From Thalassotalea mangrovi (GTDB lineage Bacteria; Pseudomonadota; Gammaproteobacteria; Enterobacterales; Alteromonadaceae): DNA of 41,120 bases. The DNA lies in contig NZ_SWDB01000041.1 of assembly GCF_005116735.1 (NCBI RefSeq), positions 1-41,120 of the forward strand. The letters are read 5' to 3'. Shown piece by piece: positions 41,076 to 41,120 of this stretch; positions within the stretch are counted from its first letter, which is position 1; each line of letters begins with the position of its first letter. The translations under genes were made by a program, and so were the position numbers. The notes under the pieces were generated by a model that saw nothing but the letters and a program-made list of their open reading frames with translations, searched no databases and was not told where the DNA came from.

Positions 41076-41120
41076 AACGCTTCATAGCCGAGTCCTTCGC
41101 TCTGGTTTTGAAGCGTTTTT
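41076..41120 (+). terminator. Putative terminator downstream of ettA
   Basis: AACGCTTCA (41076-41084) pairs with TGAAGCGTT (41109-41117) over a 24-nt loop and is followed by TTT at the window edge. A further short helix can form in the loop. The tail is cut by the end of the window. Confidence 0.6.

Overview
The window comes from a marine gammaproteobacterium, most likely the order Alteromonadales (Colwelliaceae/Alteromonadaceae type; genus not determined). The evidence is a PhoB-type pst operon with enlarged PstC and PstA, a DUF2986 micro-gene, an NhaD-type antiporter, an OxyR next to a DUF3943 protein, and short dispersed repeats with ATACCAATCCCATTAA-like ends. Base composition is moderate throughout and no large foreign island is obvious.

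Layout. 1-147: a truncated copy of a dispersed repeat followed by two stem-loops. 215-893: a small lipoprotein and a small RcnB/CigR-like periplasmic protein, ending at a bidirectional terminator. 951-3106 (minus): an operon of ECF sigma factor, membrane anti-sigma-like protein and exported coiled-coil protein. 3235-5574 (minus): a DUF3943 membrane protein followed after 6 nt by OxyR. 5575-5860: heptamer repeats around a terminator. 5861-13525 (minus): phosphate uptake in two blocks, DUF47-Pit (low affinity) and pstC-pstA-pstB-phoU (high affinity) behind a clear Pho box; no pstS is present. 13780-16335 (minus) ppc and 16662-18113 (plus) gnd are central carbon genes transcribed divergently. 18114-18746 is a mosaic of at least three repeat families. 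18747-22741: DUF2986 protein, adrenodoxin-type ferredoxin, NhaD, an OafA-type acyltransferase and a double-cupin protein.

22742-33715 is the most distinctive part. A consensus sigma-54 promoter, with a candidate upstream palindrome, precedes a large secreted Ca-loop/DUF11-like protein. Convergent to it is a secreted M11-type zinc peptidase with three paired-cysteine NEW3-like modules and a Gly/Lys tail. Then come a DsbA-like lipoprotein, a Dcp-type M3 peptidase lipoprotein and a VpsR-like enhancer-binding protein with a degenerate receiver and a changed Walker B motif. A regulated secreted-protein circuit is an inference, not shown.

33925-41120: a GNAT acetyltransferase whose stop codon abuts a 265-bp MITE (inverted relative to the copy at 1-80), a 3D-domain lipoprotein, a LysE-family exporter, a TPR hybrid histidine kinase with receiver and Hpt domains, and ettA followed by a REP-like palindrome and a terminator. 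No tRNA, rRNA, CRISPR array, transposase gene or prophage was seen.
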